From contig NMRA01000073.1 in the NCBI GenBank assembly GCA_002633005.1, positions 531,791-591,790 on the forward strand: a stretch of DNA of 60,000 nucleotides, given 5' to 3'. The notes under the pieces are model-generated. The model was not told where the DNA came from and made no database searches. It saw only the letters and a list, made by a program, of their open reading frames with translations. The translations under genes were made by a program, and so were the position numbers. Shown here piece by piece: positions 47,744-58,850 of the stretch. Within the stretch, counting starts at the first letter, position 1. Each line of letters starts with the position of its first letter. The DNA comes from Phoronis australis. Its lineage: Eukaryota > Phoronida > Phoronidae.

Positions 47744-48290
47744 GCATCTTCGGCGGCGAATTCCATATCCACGTTCATTCAAACAGAGACGAGCCACAAC
47801 TCAAGAAACGTGGTGAGACTGTCTAGCTGTCTCAAGGTCAATTCAGTGCTCACGCGCGGGGAAGCTTTGAAGCATGCTAACATTTTTTAAGTTTTAATAT
47901 TACGCGTTCACAGACTATCAGATTATAACATGAATATTTGCTACGAAAACTGAGTGCAATTTACTATTGTTAAGCTTAAAATAAAACTATTAACAAAAAG
48001 TAACTGAATTACTTTACATTGCGCAAGTGTGTTTTTACCAAAGCTAAGTCGTGTGGTTGAAAATTTTCGACACGTTGACTTGTTCAGCAAAAATATTGTT
48101 TTTACGGTTCATGTGAGAAAATAAATCCTACAATCGTCTCAAATTGTTGACATGGGCAAAACCTCTTGGATATTTTGTCAAAGTCTCTCGACAAGCCTCT
48201 GCATTTTGACGAAATTTCTCAGAGGTTTTCCCATATCATAAACCTGAGACTCGTGTAGGATTCTCTATTTAATATATGAGAATTTTTGAA
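47744..48290 (-). repeat. Dispersed repeat, inverted copy of 21465-22005, with internal foldback
   Basis: The reverse complement of the 21-kb repeat. In addition, AATCCTACAATCGTCTC..GGGCAAAACCTCT (about 48125-48170) is matched in inverse by AGAGGTTTTCCC..GAGACTCGTGTAGGATT (about 48220-48265). This copy therefore carries an extra inverted segment. Confidence 0.75.
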
Positions 48291-50111
48291 TAATTGGCGT
48301 TCTACCGTTATTCTGCGGCTAAAGTTGTGGTGCGATTTTTGGGCCGGCGCCATAAAATATTGCGTCATCTATTGGCCAGTTTCTATATTCCACAATTCTT
48401 CAATCAACTGTTCCTCTTTCACAAGGCTGCGTACATGTCACAACAAATTATCAAGATTGGTTTCATTTCGTTACAAATGTTTAGTATTTTAATAGCAGCT
48501 AACTTTCAGAGTAAATTTTGCAATAGCGACCCGTCAAAAAGAGCGAATGCAATCAATTCACAAATTCCGATTGCAAATTCCGTTTTAATGATCAATGATG
48601 CGTTGCAGAGTAAGAACGGTGCAGGTCTTTTGAGTGAACAATTCTCGCGGTCCATTTCAAAATCCGGGAATTGATTGTGCTGGAAATAATGTACTCTCGA
48701 CAAGTAAATCGATGAACCCTAAAATGCAGCTAATTGTAAAGATATTTAAAGGAATAATTAACAATGGCACTCAAAAGTCGAAAAATATTTTTGCTTTTAA
48801 TTTTTGATAATATCTTTGGAGAAGCTATTTAATACTCTGAAATTAACTAAATTTTCACCGAGATAACAACGTGTTAAGAATATAAATTATGTTGAAATTT
48901 GCCCACAGACAAGTTGTACGAGTTTTACCGATAAAATCAAATAACAAAATCAATAAAATGTAGGTTAGTTTGATTATTGACAAGTTTTAACAAGCAAATG
49001 CAGAAAACAACTGTAAAGTACTTAAATGTTCTTTATCTCAAAGTTTGAGGCAACTGACATCGTCTCAGAAAATTCATAAAATTGTCCGGGTTTCCTTTCC
49101 GATTCTCAATGTTCCTGTTTTAAAGGTCGAATTCCATGTTTTCGGGCTGGTTGGCTGTTTTGAATGTGCAGGGTCTGCTTTCGATTCCGGGATATCTGTT
49201 TTACACCAGGATTCAAATTTTGATGGAACACCCCGAGTCGGTTACCAAGCAGACATTATCTACCTTTTAAACCCAAAATCTATGTCATAAAGAAAGGTTC
49301 TGTTACCATTAGAAAACACCAAATGTTTAGAACAAGATTGACAATTCCTCACAAAGTCTGCAAACTCGTCTGGCGTATCTAAAGCTTCTGGTGAGAATAA
49401 TTCCGTTATGAGTTTGAGAATCACCGGCAGTGTCTATAGTGGTCGGTTCCGCCCCTTCGTTTTGGGCCATACCCGTATAAATGTGATTTTGGTTAAAAGT
49501 CCGACTCACCACAATCACATACCCGGTTACGACACTTCTATGAATGACTTTGGCTGTGAAATATCTAACGCAAAAGTTAACGAAGAATGTATTTTCAAGA
49601 TTGACGCCACTGATGCATGAGGAAGTGACAGAACGAGGATTGGTTGAAATCATCAAACAGGGTTTAGTGTCCTTTTAATTTTCAACACATCCAGAATGTT
49701 ACAGAATGTACAGGGTGTTCTGAAAATTAGAGAGCTCCAGTGGAAGTTTGTTTCAGTACACCATCATACTGGTTCGACCACACAGACAGGGCTACCCGTC
49801 CTACTAAGACCACTTTGGTGAATTCCTCCATGCAATCACAGGGACCAAAGTTTGAACCAAGTTGACAACAGTGCCTAATCTTGCTACAATAATTCCAGGT
49901 ACAGGCAACCGCCAAACTCTGAAGAGTAGACGTTGTCATGCAATATCTCAAGAAACTGTTCATCCGTGGCTAAGGTACGCACTTTTTCTTACTGCTAGCC
50001 AGGTTATCATGCAACTGAGACCTCACTCCATATCCCCACTACATATATATTAAAACATACACTGTGAGAATGGCATTGCGGGGGAACTGTGTCGGATTAA
50101 GGCTTCGGTCC
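48291..50111. other. No gene recognised
   Basis: Open frames up to 126 codons (48294-48674) lack domains and splice borders; probably intron or repeat sequence. Confidence 0.4.
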
Positions 50112-50514
50112 CCGGTTGCATGAAACAGTCCCAAAAAGGGACTCAACTACGTTCCCTAAGTCTGTGTATTTGTGGACTTGTGAAAATCCTGATTGTCCTT
50201 TGTTATGCTGTTTGAATCTCATTACTAAGTCAATTTTGGCTTTGATACTAATCGACATTATTACTGAAAAAACACGGATTTTTTCATGCAACACACTTAA
50301 ATTATGGACTAAATCCCTAAACATTTTGACTGAATTAAGGGCTCAGTTCTTAGTAATACTATCAGAATATGTCATTAGTCAAAGAGGGGTTCAAAATAAA
50401 GATAAAATGATATAAAAAAATCTACATCTGTGAGTAAAGAACGAAACAAACACGCAAAATATTGAGAGAACTCAGTTGAGTCCCTATTTGGGACAGTTTC
50501 TTGCAACTGGGCAT
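50112..50514 (+). mobile_element. TIR-bounded MITE-like element
   Basis: The left end CGGTTGCATGAAACAGTCCC, then AAAAAGGGACTCAAC, pairs with the right end GTTGAGTCCCTATTTGGGAC, then AGTTTCTTGCAACTGG. The inverted repeats are about 36 bp and enclose 330 bp of non-coding AT-rich DNA. A half copy lies at 43000-43175. Target duplication is not clear. Confidence 0.75.
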
Positions 50515-51250
50515 TCGAGACCATCGGACTATGTCTGGAATCTCTAGTCAATAATATACCACTTTTCGCCAAAAATTCTAATTACTTCATCCCCAACACT
50601 TTCAAGAACTTTTGACGTACCCCTGGAGTGCGACGAGACGGACCTCACGTTTCACTTCTAATCTATCCCAGGTCACGTTGAGGAGGGGGGGGGGGAGGCC
50701 GTTGGTAATCCAATGCGGGTCCCCTGTTTCGTGCGACACTCTAAGCTGCAGCTTTCTTATCTTAAAATAATAATCCGTCACCGCTGGAGGTATGAGAATG
50801 CTGTAACGATGGGTTAACGTGGATCCCCCCAACAAGTGGCTACATTTTGTGTTCATCCGTCCAACGTTGTTTCTGATGACGACAGCGATTGATTGAAAGG
50901 TTGATAATGACTTGAACATCACAGTATCTTTCATAATTGACTTTCTTTGTGTTTTCTTAAAAAGCTACCTGTGACATGGTGTTACGTTTGAAAAGAACAA
51001 TTATTTTATATGCGTGTAGCTGTGGATGCATCTCATTGTAACTGCAAGCAAGGACTGTGGAGACTAAAATAAACTCTTTACTGCAAGTTCCTGAGAAGCC
51101 CATTTTGTGAAACTGTCATACTCAGATGCTGAGTCTCAATCAAGAGCTGCTGTTTTGACAGAAAGCATGGACTTAATGACGCTAGCAGTTTAATTATTAA
51201 AAGATTTTGCCAGGGAGGGAGGTACATGCAGTAAACGTAGGATAATGGCT
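50515..51250. other. No gene recognised
   Basis: A 110-codon minus-strand frame at 50602-50934 has no recognised domain. A G10 run lies near 50685. Confidence 0.4.
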
Positions 51251-52987
51251 AACATCTTTGGCTGAAAGCTTTTTGAGAAGGTTTCATCTGTCTTGGTGAC
51301 AAATCCATTGGGGACTCCTAATGTCAGTTTTTTGTTTTGCGCCTGTGGTTGTGTCTGCTAAACTCTCTGATGGATCTTTGTTAAATCTGGTAAGTGCATT
51401 GGTGACAACGAATAATGACAATCGTACGGATCCCACTCCCGCAGTGACCCCTAGGCCAGGGTCAATTTGTTGTTAGCTTTTTGAATAACAAACGGTTAGA
51501 AAAAATCAATGGCGTAGGGAATGAATAAATGATGTAGATCTTGCTGCGAGTCGGACGCGGAAGCAGGATAAACCTAAAACATTGCAGCTGATCTTTCGGT
51601 GCAATGAAGAGACCAATACCTGAGCTAGTAAGTGTGTGCTAAACGTGGCATATTATAAACGCGCCCTGTCGGCCTGTCAAAATGCAAGTTTCAATAAGAC
51701 TATGGAAGGCAACTGACCACCGTAACTATTTTCTAATTTGAAAAAAATAACTGCACGCGAAGTTACTAAGATGAATAAAGTCTTCAGGTCCTCACCCAAA
51801 GGCCAAACTAAGGGTCTGCAGATCACCATGGTCACAGCATAGGTTTTACGGAATGTTTTCCTAGCTTGTCACAATAACAGTGGTCAAAGGGATTGGGGGA
51901 ACCAAGCGGCCGAAGTAATGTTTTCTCACAAGGATTAAGAGCCTGGAACATGTTTTACGTACGGTAATCGTTGTGTCGTCTGTNGTTCACGTATATTTTT
52001 AACTTAGTAAACATTATTTCCATTGAATTGTAAAGTAAGGCAAGGGAATCCCAGACCTTTGTCCTTACTTATGTTGAACAGGGAGAATAAAAAAAAAACA
52101 TCTTTGGCTGAAAGCTTTTTGAGAAGGTTTCATCTGTCTTGGTGTCAAATCCATTGGCGACTCCTAGTGTCAGTTTTTTGTTTTGCGCCTGTGATTGTGT
52201 CTGCTAAACTCTCTGATGGATCTTTGTTAAATCTGGCAAGTGCATTGGTGACAACGAATAATGACAATCGTACGGATCCCACTTCCACAATGACCCCTAG
52301 GCCAGGGTCAATTTGTTGCTACCTGTTTGAATAATGGATAGAAAAAGCAATGGCGGAGAGAATGAATAAATGATGTAAATCTTGCTGCGAGTCGGACGTG
52401 GAAGCAGGATAACCCTAACGCATTGCAGCTGATCTTTCGGTGCAATGAAGAGACCAATACCTGAGCTAGTACATGTAAGTGTGTGCTAAACGTGGCATAT
52501 TATAAACGCGCCCTGTCGGCCTGTCAAAATGCAAGTTTCAATAAGACTATGAAAGGCAACTGACCACCGTAACTATTTTCAAATTTGAAAAAAAAAATAA
52601 CTGCACGCAAAGTTACTAAGATGATTAAAGTCTTCAGGTCCTCACCCAAAGGCCAAACTAAGGGTCTGCAGATCACCATGGTCACAGCATAGGTTTTACG
52701 GAATGTTTTCCTAGCTTGTCACAATAACAGTGGTCAAAGGGATTGGGGAACCAAACGGCCGAAGTAATGTTTTCTCACAAGGATTAAGAGCCTGGAACAT
52801 GTTTTACGTACGGTAATCGTTGTGTCGTCTGTNGGTCACAGCATAGGTTTTACGGAATGTTTTCCTAGCTTGTCACAATAACAGTGGTCAAAGGGATTGG
52901 GGGAACCAAACGGCCGAAGTAATGTTTTCTCACAAGGATTAAGAGCCTGGAACATGTTTTACGTACGGTAATCTTTGTGTCGTCTGT
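51251..52987 (-). repeat. Three overlapping copies of one intron/exon-end block, separated by N bases (likely assembly artefact)
   Basis: Block A (51251-51983) and block B (52098-52832) are near-identical over about 735 bp, and both stop at the same GTCGTCTGT next to an N (51984, 52833). Block C (52834-52987) repeats the last 154 bp and runs on into the intact fucolectin exon. A and B each carry the last 21 exon bases plus the GTACGT donor. Redundant allelic contigs explain this more simply than three real copies. Confidence 0.8.
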
Positions 52988-53179
52988 TGGTGACACTAAC
53001 ACCGTATACAGCATGAACGGTCTCCAAGTCCACTTTCCACCATGGATTCGGCTTGCTTGTGTGAATACAGCTGTTACCAACGAGGTAACTAGTATGTTTG
53101 TTTCCATCGACAGCACGTGACGACGCACCTCCGTCCCGAATGCTTGCCTGGGAGGTGGCCTTACCGAGCGCGATATTCT
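52967..53179 (-). CDS. Fucolectin (F-type lectin) N-terminal-half exon
   Basis: The minus-strand exon runs from TTGCTTTACAG to donor GATTACC|GTACGT. It is 213 nt (71 codons), phase 1 at both ends. It reads NIALGKATSQASIRDGGASS, RAVDGN, SCIHTSKPNPWWKVDL and VYGVSVTNRR. This is the first half of the F5/8C-like F-type lectin fold, with the NIALGK start, the RAVDGN calcium-site region, and the NPWWKVDL core. In fucose-binding members a His and a downstream RxD...R/K triad bind sugar. Here His is in CIHT, but the RxD position reads NRRHKD, so sugar binding is doubtful. An intron of 183 bp separates it from the C-half exon at 53363-53575 upstream. Confidence 0.9.
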
Positions 53180-53362
53180 CTGTAAAGCAATGGCACAAAT
53201 GCTGACCGTTCTCAGTATAGCTCTACTAATAAAAACAATAGTTTTACTGTTAATTGTCTCAGATCCGGCACGTGAATCCACACACTTTCCTTAATATCTC
53301 AGGTCGTTATTATGGAAGAGCAACGTCTACATTTGTATGTTTCATCTCATATAGCTGCTTAC

Positions 53363-53575
53363 CCATCTTGCCATAAACTTCCACCTCACATAGACTTAGA
53401 GCCTCCGGCCCCACCTTCTGTATATACAAGTATCTCCCACCAACAGGCTTTACACAAGGGACAACCACTGTTGCACCAGGACCAACAGTTTCGCCATAAT
53501 GACGGCACAAGGTGTCAGTTGAAGAAATCTTTGACTTGCTGGATACTTTGATATCAAAATTTGATAATCTTTCAG
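53363..53575 (-). CDS. Fucolectin (F-type lectin) C-terminal-half exon
   Basis: The minus-strand exon lies between ACTGTTTCAG and donor AAGATGG|GTAAGC. It is 213 nt, phase 1 at both ends, the same length as the neighbouring lectin exons. It reads ERLSNFDIKVSSKSKI, LCRHYGETVGPGATVVVPC, GGRYLYIQKVG and LSLCEVEVYGK. Both conserved cysteines and the closing LCEVEVYG strand are intact. Splicing to 52967-53179 gives an EVYGKMG-ENIALGK junction, the usual linker between tandem F-type modules. Its own N-terminal-half exon must lie upstream, beyond the duplicated region. I did not find it. Confidence 0.9.
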
Positions 53576-54463
53576 CTGAAACAGTACCGTTCACATGAAT
53601 ATAGATATTATAAAGTATGGAAATCGTTCGATAGCCCGACAAAGGGGTATTTGCCAATTTTTATAGCTTTCGGTGAAGCTGTCAAGGTTTTTGTTTGTCT
53701 CGCGTCCCACCACACCATCAAACTGTCCCGGTTTTTGATATACGATAACATTGATGTATTATCATATAGTATTCTCCACGTAACTAAGCCTATTTTTCTG
53801 GCTGACTAAATACCCTACTGGAGCATGTTCATCATCCTTGTGTTTTGAAATAGACCCAGATGTCTCCATTTACACACAGATTTCCCAATTTTCAACTAAA
53901 GTTGTCCGGCCCAGTTTTTTGCACTCAACTGTTGGCAACAACGCTTAAGTGAACGGCTTTATACAAGGGACAACCACTGTTGCACCAGGACCAACAGTTT
54001 CGCCATAATGACGGCACAAGATGTCAGTAGATGAAATCTTTGACTTTCTGGATACTTTGATATCAAAATTTGATAATCTTTCAGCTGAAACAGAACCGTA
54101 CACATTAATATAGATATTACAAAGCATGAAAATCCTTCTATAGTCTGGAGTTGCGACAAAGGCGTATTTGACAATTTTTCTAGTTTTCGGTTGAGCTGTC
54201 ACGGTTTTTGTTTGTCCCGCGTCCCACCACACCATCAAACTGCCCCGCTTTTTGATATACGATAACATTGATGTATTATCATATAGTATTCTCCACGTCA
54301 TCTAAGCCTATTTTTCTGGTTTTAAATACCCTACTGGGGCATGTTCATTATCCTTGTGTTTTGGAATAGACCTAGATGTCTCGATTTATACACGAATTTC
54401 TCACTTTTCAACTCCAGTTGTCCCAGTTTTTACACTCAACTGTTGGCAACTACGCTAAAGTGA
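53446..54463 (-). repeat. 509-bp intragenic tandem duplication
   Basis: Bases 53446-53954 and 53955-54463 align end to end. Each contains part of a fucolectin C-half exon and its upstream intron (CGCGTCCCACCACACCATCAAAC, ATACGATAACATTGATG). Unlike the blocks around the N bases, no N separates them and they differ at many positions. A genuine duplication is therefore likely. Confidence 0.75.
53945..54084 (-). pseudogene. Truncated fucolectin C-half exon (duplicate)
   Basis: This copy of the exon at 53363-53575 begins after the same TTCTGTTTCAG acceptor (ERLSNFDIKVSRKSKI, then CRHYGETVGPGATVVVPC). It breaks off after CIKP, where the duplication boundary replaces the GGRYLYIQ half with FT and a stop. 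The second fold half and the donor are lost, so it cannot encode a complete module. Confidence 0.8.
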
Positions 54464-56391
54464 ACGGATTTGTGAAAGAAGTCTACAAATATGAAGGGTC
54501 GTGAGTCCAAGCATGTCCCGAGGATCATAAGCTCGAAGAATAAGTCAGTCCGGGATTATGGTTAGTCGGAACTAAGTTCAAATTTTAACAAATAATATGC
54601 AGACTTATTAGTCCAAAATCTAACAACGCAAAGCTGTTAACAACCGAGCAACAAGTTAGAAGCCTGCGAAATTTTGAACTGTTCAACCATTGCGACTACA
54701 AAAACTCGGAACACAATTGCCGAGCATTGTTGACAGATTTTTAAGACACTAGATTCAATTCGTTGGTTTCGGAGAGATACGGTAGGGGGCAGCAGCCGTG
54801 GCTGCGCACAAACTACAACAAAATCCGTCGATAAATGTGGATGGGCACTGAAAAACATGGTTTAGTATATCTACCAAATGCACTGTCATAAGACGAGAAG
54901 CTTTTTATTTTCGAAACCTAAATACGGAACCTTGCTTAATGAATTTACATGTATCAGTGACCGTAGAGTTGTGTTAACTTCATGAGCAGCGAAGATTCAT
55001 GGAAATACATTTTCAAGGCCGAGTGCAAATTCTCGATGGAGCTGAACCACCGATGCCTGCTCCACTTCTAACGTCTTCTGACAGAATTGGTATAAAATGT
55101 TCAAGTTAAAACAAACTTTTGGATTTATGAACCTTCAGACTCGTGAACTTTTGACAATCGGTTTACATAATTGTGAGTATGTAGACAGGAGGTTGAAGAA
55201 GCANAAGGTGTCAGTAGATGAAATCTTTGACTTTCTGGATACTTTGATATCAAAATTTGATAATCTTTCAGCTGAAACAGAACCGTACACATTGATATAG
55301 ATATTATAAAGCATGAAAATCCTTCTATAGTCTGGAGTTGCGACAAAGGCGTATTTGACAATTTTTCTAGCTTTCGGTTGAGCTGTCACGGTTTTTGTTT
55401 GTCCCGCGTCCCACCACACCACCAAACTGCCCCGCTTTATGATATACGATAACATTAATATATTATCACATAGTATTCTCCACGTCATCTAAGCCTATTT
55501 TTCTGGTTTTAAATACCCTACTGGAGCATGTTCATCATCCTTGTGTTTTGGAATAGACCTAGATGTCTCGATTTATACACGGATTTCTCACTTTTCAACT
55601 CCAGTTGTCCCAGTTTTTTACACTCAACTGTTGGCAACTACGCTAAAGTGAACGGATTTGTGAAAAATGTCTACAAATATGAAGGGTCGTGAGTCCAAGC
55701 ATGTCCGGAGGACCATAAGCTCGAAGAATAAGTCAGTCCGGGATTATGGTTAGTCGGAACTAAGTTCAAATTTTAACAAATAATATGCAGACTTATTAGT
55801 CCAAAATCTAACAACGCAAAGCTGTTAACAACCGAGCAACAAGTTAGAAGCCTGAGAAATTTTGAACTGTTCAACCATTGCGACTACAAAAACTCGGAAC
55901 ACAATTGCCGAGCATTGTTGACAGATTTTTAAGACACTAGATTCAATTCGTTGGTTTCGGAGAGATATGGTAGGGGGCAGCAGCCGTGGCTGCGCACAAA
56001 CTACAACAGAATCCCTCGATAAATGTGGATGGGCACTGAAAAACATGGTTTAGTATATCTACCAAATGCACTGTTATAAGACGAGAAGCTTTTTATTTTC
56101 GAAACCTAAATACGGAACCTTGCTTAATGAATTTACATGTATCAGTGACTGTAGAGTTGTGTTAACTTCATGAGCAGCGAAGATTCATGAAAATACATTT
56201 TCAAGGCCGAGTGCAAATTCTCGATGGTGCTGAACCACCGATGCCTGCTCCACTTCTAACGTCTTCTGACAGAATTGGTATAAAATGTTCAAGTTAAAAC
56301 AAACTTTTGGATTTATGAACCTTCAGACTCGTGAACTTTTGACAATCGGTTTACATAATTGTGAGTATGTCGACAGGAGGTTGAAGAAGCA
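54018..56391 (-). repeat. Apparent 1187-bp tandem duplication across an N (likely assembly artefact)
   Basis: Bases 54018-55203 and 55205-56391 are near-identical, and the N at 55204 is the only base between them. Both blocks end in GGAGGTTGAAGAAGCA. The second begins inside the truncated lectin exon. Overlapping contig ends are the simplest reading. Small differences (for example GTATGTAGACAGG/GTATGTCGACAGG) look allelic. Confidence 0.85.
55205..55271 (-). pseudogene. Fragment of fucolectin C-half exon cut by the N at 55204
   Basis: The first 67 bases of the same exon (ERLSNFDIKVSRKSKI) with the same acceptor, stopping at the N. It is probably the allelic second view of the exon at 53945-54084, not a separate one. 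Confidence 0.7.
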
Positions 56392-56909
56392 TGCTAGCAA
56401 CGGACAGTTATTAAAGCTGGCCTCGGAATTTTTGGTAGTCTGTTAAGTTAAATACATATATTGGCCTCTTTATCATAACATCAACGGAATTTTGATAATA
56501 ATTGTTCAAAAATATGATATCTCTTGTTCATTTTTGGCGGGCTAACCTATTTGCTTCTGTACTATTAGTTACGCAAGATTTTGTTAAAATTTCAGTTGGT
56601 TAATCACATTCGTTCTAGGCCAAAACAGAAGCACGAATTTTAAGATGAGCGCCTACGTAAATAAAGACATGTTTATCCGACGTTTCAGTTTGTTACTTTA
56701 AAACATTTTCAAGGCAACAGTCCACATACTCAAACAGGCGACACAAGTGGAAAACAAACCGTTTAGGTACACGTCAAAATGTACTGTGAGATGAGAATAG
56801 AAATCAAAACAGTTGGAGCTCAAATGAACCAATGTTTTTATTGAGGTAACGCTCAGCATGGTTCAACCGTATATGCATATCCTCCTTTATGAGGAGCCTC
56901 ACTCTGGCC
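56392..56909. other. No gene recognised
   Basis: A non-coding stretch between the duplicated block and the Penelope remnant. Confidence 0.45.
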
Positions 56910-57167
56910 CTATCCTTGTCTGAGATCTGAACCTATAGTGTGACCAGTTGTCAATGAGTGGTTGAGAACAGCACTGTGTGTGTCTTTACAGTGTTCCGTG
57001 ACTCTGATGCTAAGAAACCTGCTGGTCATTCCAACGTTAAACTGCTCACATTCATTACAGTTGAGTTGGTACACAACATGACATCTTTGGGAATTACTCA
57101 ATGGTGTTTTTAGTCCAGGAAGACTTATGGCATTACCAAGGTACTGAGTATGGTACACACAGTGCAA
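56910..57167 (-). mobile_element. Penelope-like element remnant (GIY-YIG endonuclease region)
   Basis: A minus-strand frame of 85 residues reads CHVVYQLNCNECEQFNVGMT, SRFLSIRVTEHC and SAVLNHSLTTGH. This is the C-terminal GIY-YIG nuclease region of Penelope-like retroelements (VVY...C..C...YIG.T.R.L..R..EH...SA...H....GH). The YIG of the family is NVG here, so the tyrosine is lost. The Arg of IRVTEH and the CxxC pair persist. No reverse transcriptase was found upstream (towards 58 kb), so the copy is 5'-truncated and inactive. Confidence 0.8.
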
Positions 57168-57344
57168 ACGCTAATATAAGGCATCTTTAACATGATACTT
57201 TTTCTGTACCATGTACTAACACTAGACTATTGTAATTAAACAAAATCGTCTATAATAAACACGTTTAGAATATTAGTAAATTTCGACGAAACGATCAGGT
57301 TTTTCACGAATTCGTTGAGACCGGCATGGTTCGAGTGGTAAGAC

Positions 57345-57560
57345 CATGCGCTCACCCGCTTAAAATAAAGGGGGCTCGAATTTTTGACAATGTATACTTT
57401 TTACTTACAAAAAAAGGTGAACTAAAAACAAAAATAACGGGGTACCACGTTCAGAGCTATGAATTTTGCAGTAACTGATTTTTAGTGGAATTTCGTGTCG
57501 TTTTCTCAGACTTTTTGTTTCTCCGAGGAGGACTTTTTTGCTCACTTCGCTAAATGGGGT
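57345..57560 (-). mobile_element. MITE family A, copy 5 (right end eroded)
   Basis: It starts CATGCGCTCACCCGC and continues GGGGGCTCGAATTTTTGACAA, ACGGGGTACCACGTTCAGAGC, TTTTTGTTTCTCCGAGGAGG and CACTTCGCTAAATGGGG, the family order in reverse. The distal terminal repeat is missing. Confidence 0.7.
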
Positions 57561-58454
57561 AGGGCGGACGTTGAAGTGACCGCTGAAGGTGTTGGCGTGG
57601 CAGTGTCCAGCCTACATCCAAGTACTGAAGAAAGGTGTATACCTGGTTCTGATTTACCAGCTTCCGCGAATATCTCTTGTATGTACCGTCTGTTACGTTG
57701 TAGCTTTGCACTAGTTGCCGTTAGAATTATATAGGAACATGGTTCCTGTCATTTATGACAACTGGAGTCGTCCAAAGTTTTTCGTTTTCGTCAGTCCTTG
57801 TATAAGAGTTTCATTCCTGGCATTAACTGACAGAGATGATTGTAGGCCTACTCATCGTTGTCTCCCATTTTTTAAAGGCACAAAAGCATTGTACAATATA
57901 CAAAGGAGTCGCACACCACACCCCTGCGCGTGCATTTCAAGACCTGGCAACAAAATTAGAACCCGTGCGTATTCTAGGAAAAAGGAACCAGAGACGATCA
58001 CCTGTTGTTAATTTTTTCATATTCACAATTTCGGAAAAAGAGAAAAGTTTCCATTTAAATACCAGTATAGTTCGGCAGCAACCTTTCGTTAACACAAACT
58101 TCGTTGAAAAAACGACTTAATTCTGTGTTTGAAAGCTTGATACTAATACTTTTAAACCATGTTGGTAAAATGCAAAATAGGTCTAAAAGTAGACCATGTT
58201 TAGGAAGAACAGGTTTAAGTTTTTAAGTCTTAAACCTGGTTTTGTTAAACCACCTTATGAAATCGGCTGCATGTGTCCAATGCAACACTGTTCACGAGAA
58301 TGGAGACGAAACATTCGTCCATGTGAATTGGTAAACATCATTACATTTGGCCACTGGTCAGAGTCTTTCACGACTTTAGTTGTTTTTTCATGACAAGGTG
58401 ACGTGACTTTACATTCTGATTTGAATACACTACACCTCGCCCCCAACCTCGTAC
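57561..58454. other. No gene recognised
   Basis: Open frames under 100 codons without domains. A TAGGCCTA octamer lies near 57842. Confidence 0.45.
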
Positions 58455-58687
58455 NNNNNNNNNNNNNNNNNNNNNNNNNNNNNNNNNNNNNNNNNNNNNN
58501 NNNNNNNNNNNNNNNNNNNNNNNNNNNNNNNNNNNNNNNNNNNNNNNNNNNNNNNNNNNNNNNNNNNNNNNNNNNNNNNNNNNNNNNNNNNNNNNNNNNN
58601 NNNNNNNNNNNNNNNNNNNNNNNNNNNNNNNNNNNNNNNNNNNNNNNNNNNNNNNNNNNNNNNNNNNNNNNNNNNNNNNNNNNNNNN
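58455..58687. other. Assembly gap (233 N)
   Basis: A run of unknown bases. Reading frames drawn across it are meaningless. Confidence 0.99.
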
Positions 58688-58850
58688 AAAGGTTAGTTAA
58701 AATTGACATTATTTTATTCAAATATAACTTGATTTAGTGCAGTGCAATTTTTTATGAACATGAACGTGATTATTTGAGTGAACTTGTCAAGTTGCCTCGC
58801 GTATTCCAAGTTCACGCAACACTCACTTCCTCTTAATCTTGAGATTCATA

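Noticed and set aside
54637-56046. Duplicated 73-residue minus-strand frames (54637-54858, 55825-56046)
   Set aside because: They are the same sequence seen twice through the likely false duplication, with no domain or splice borders.
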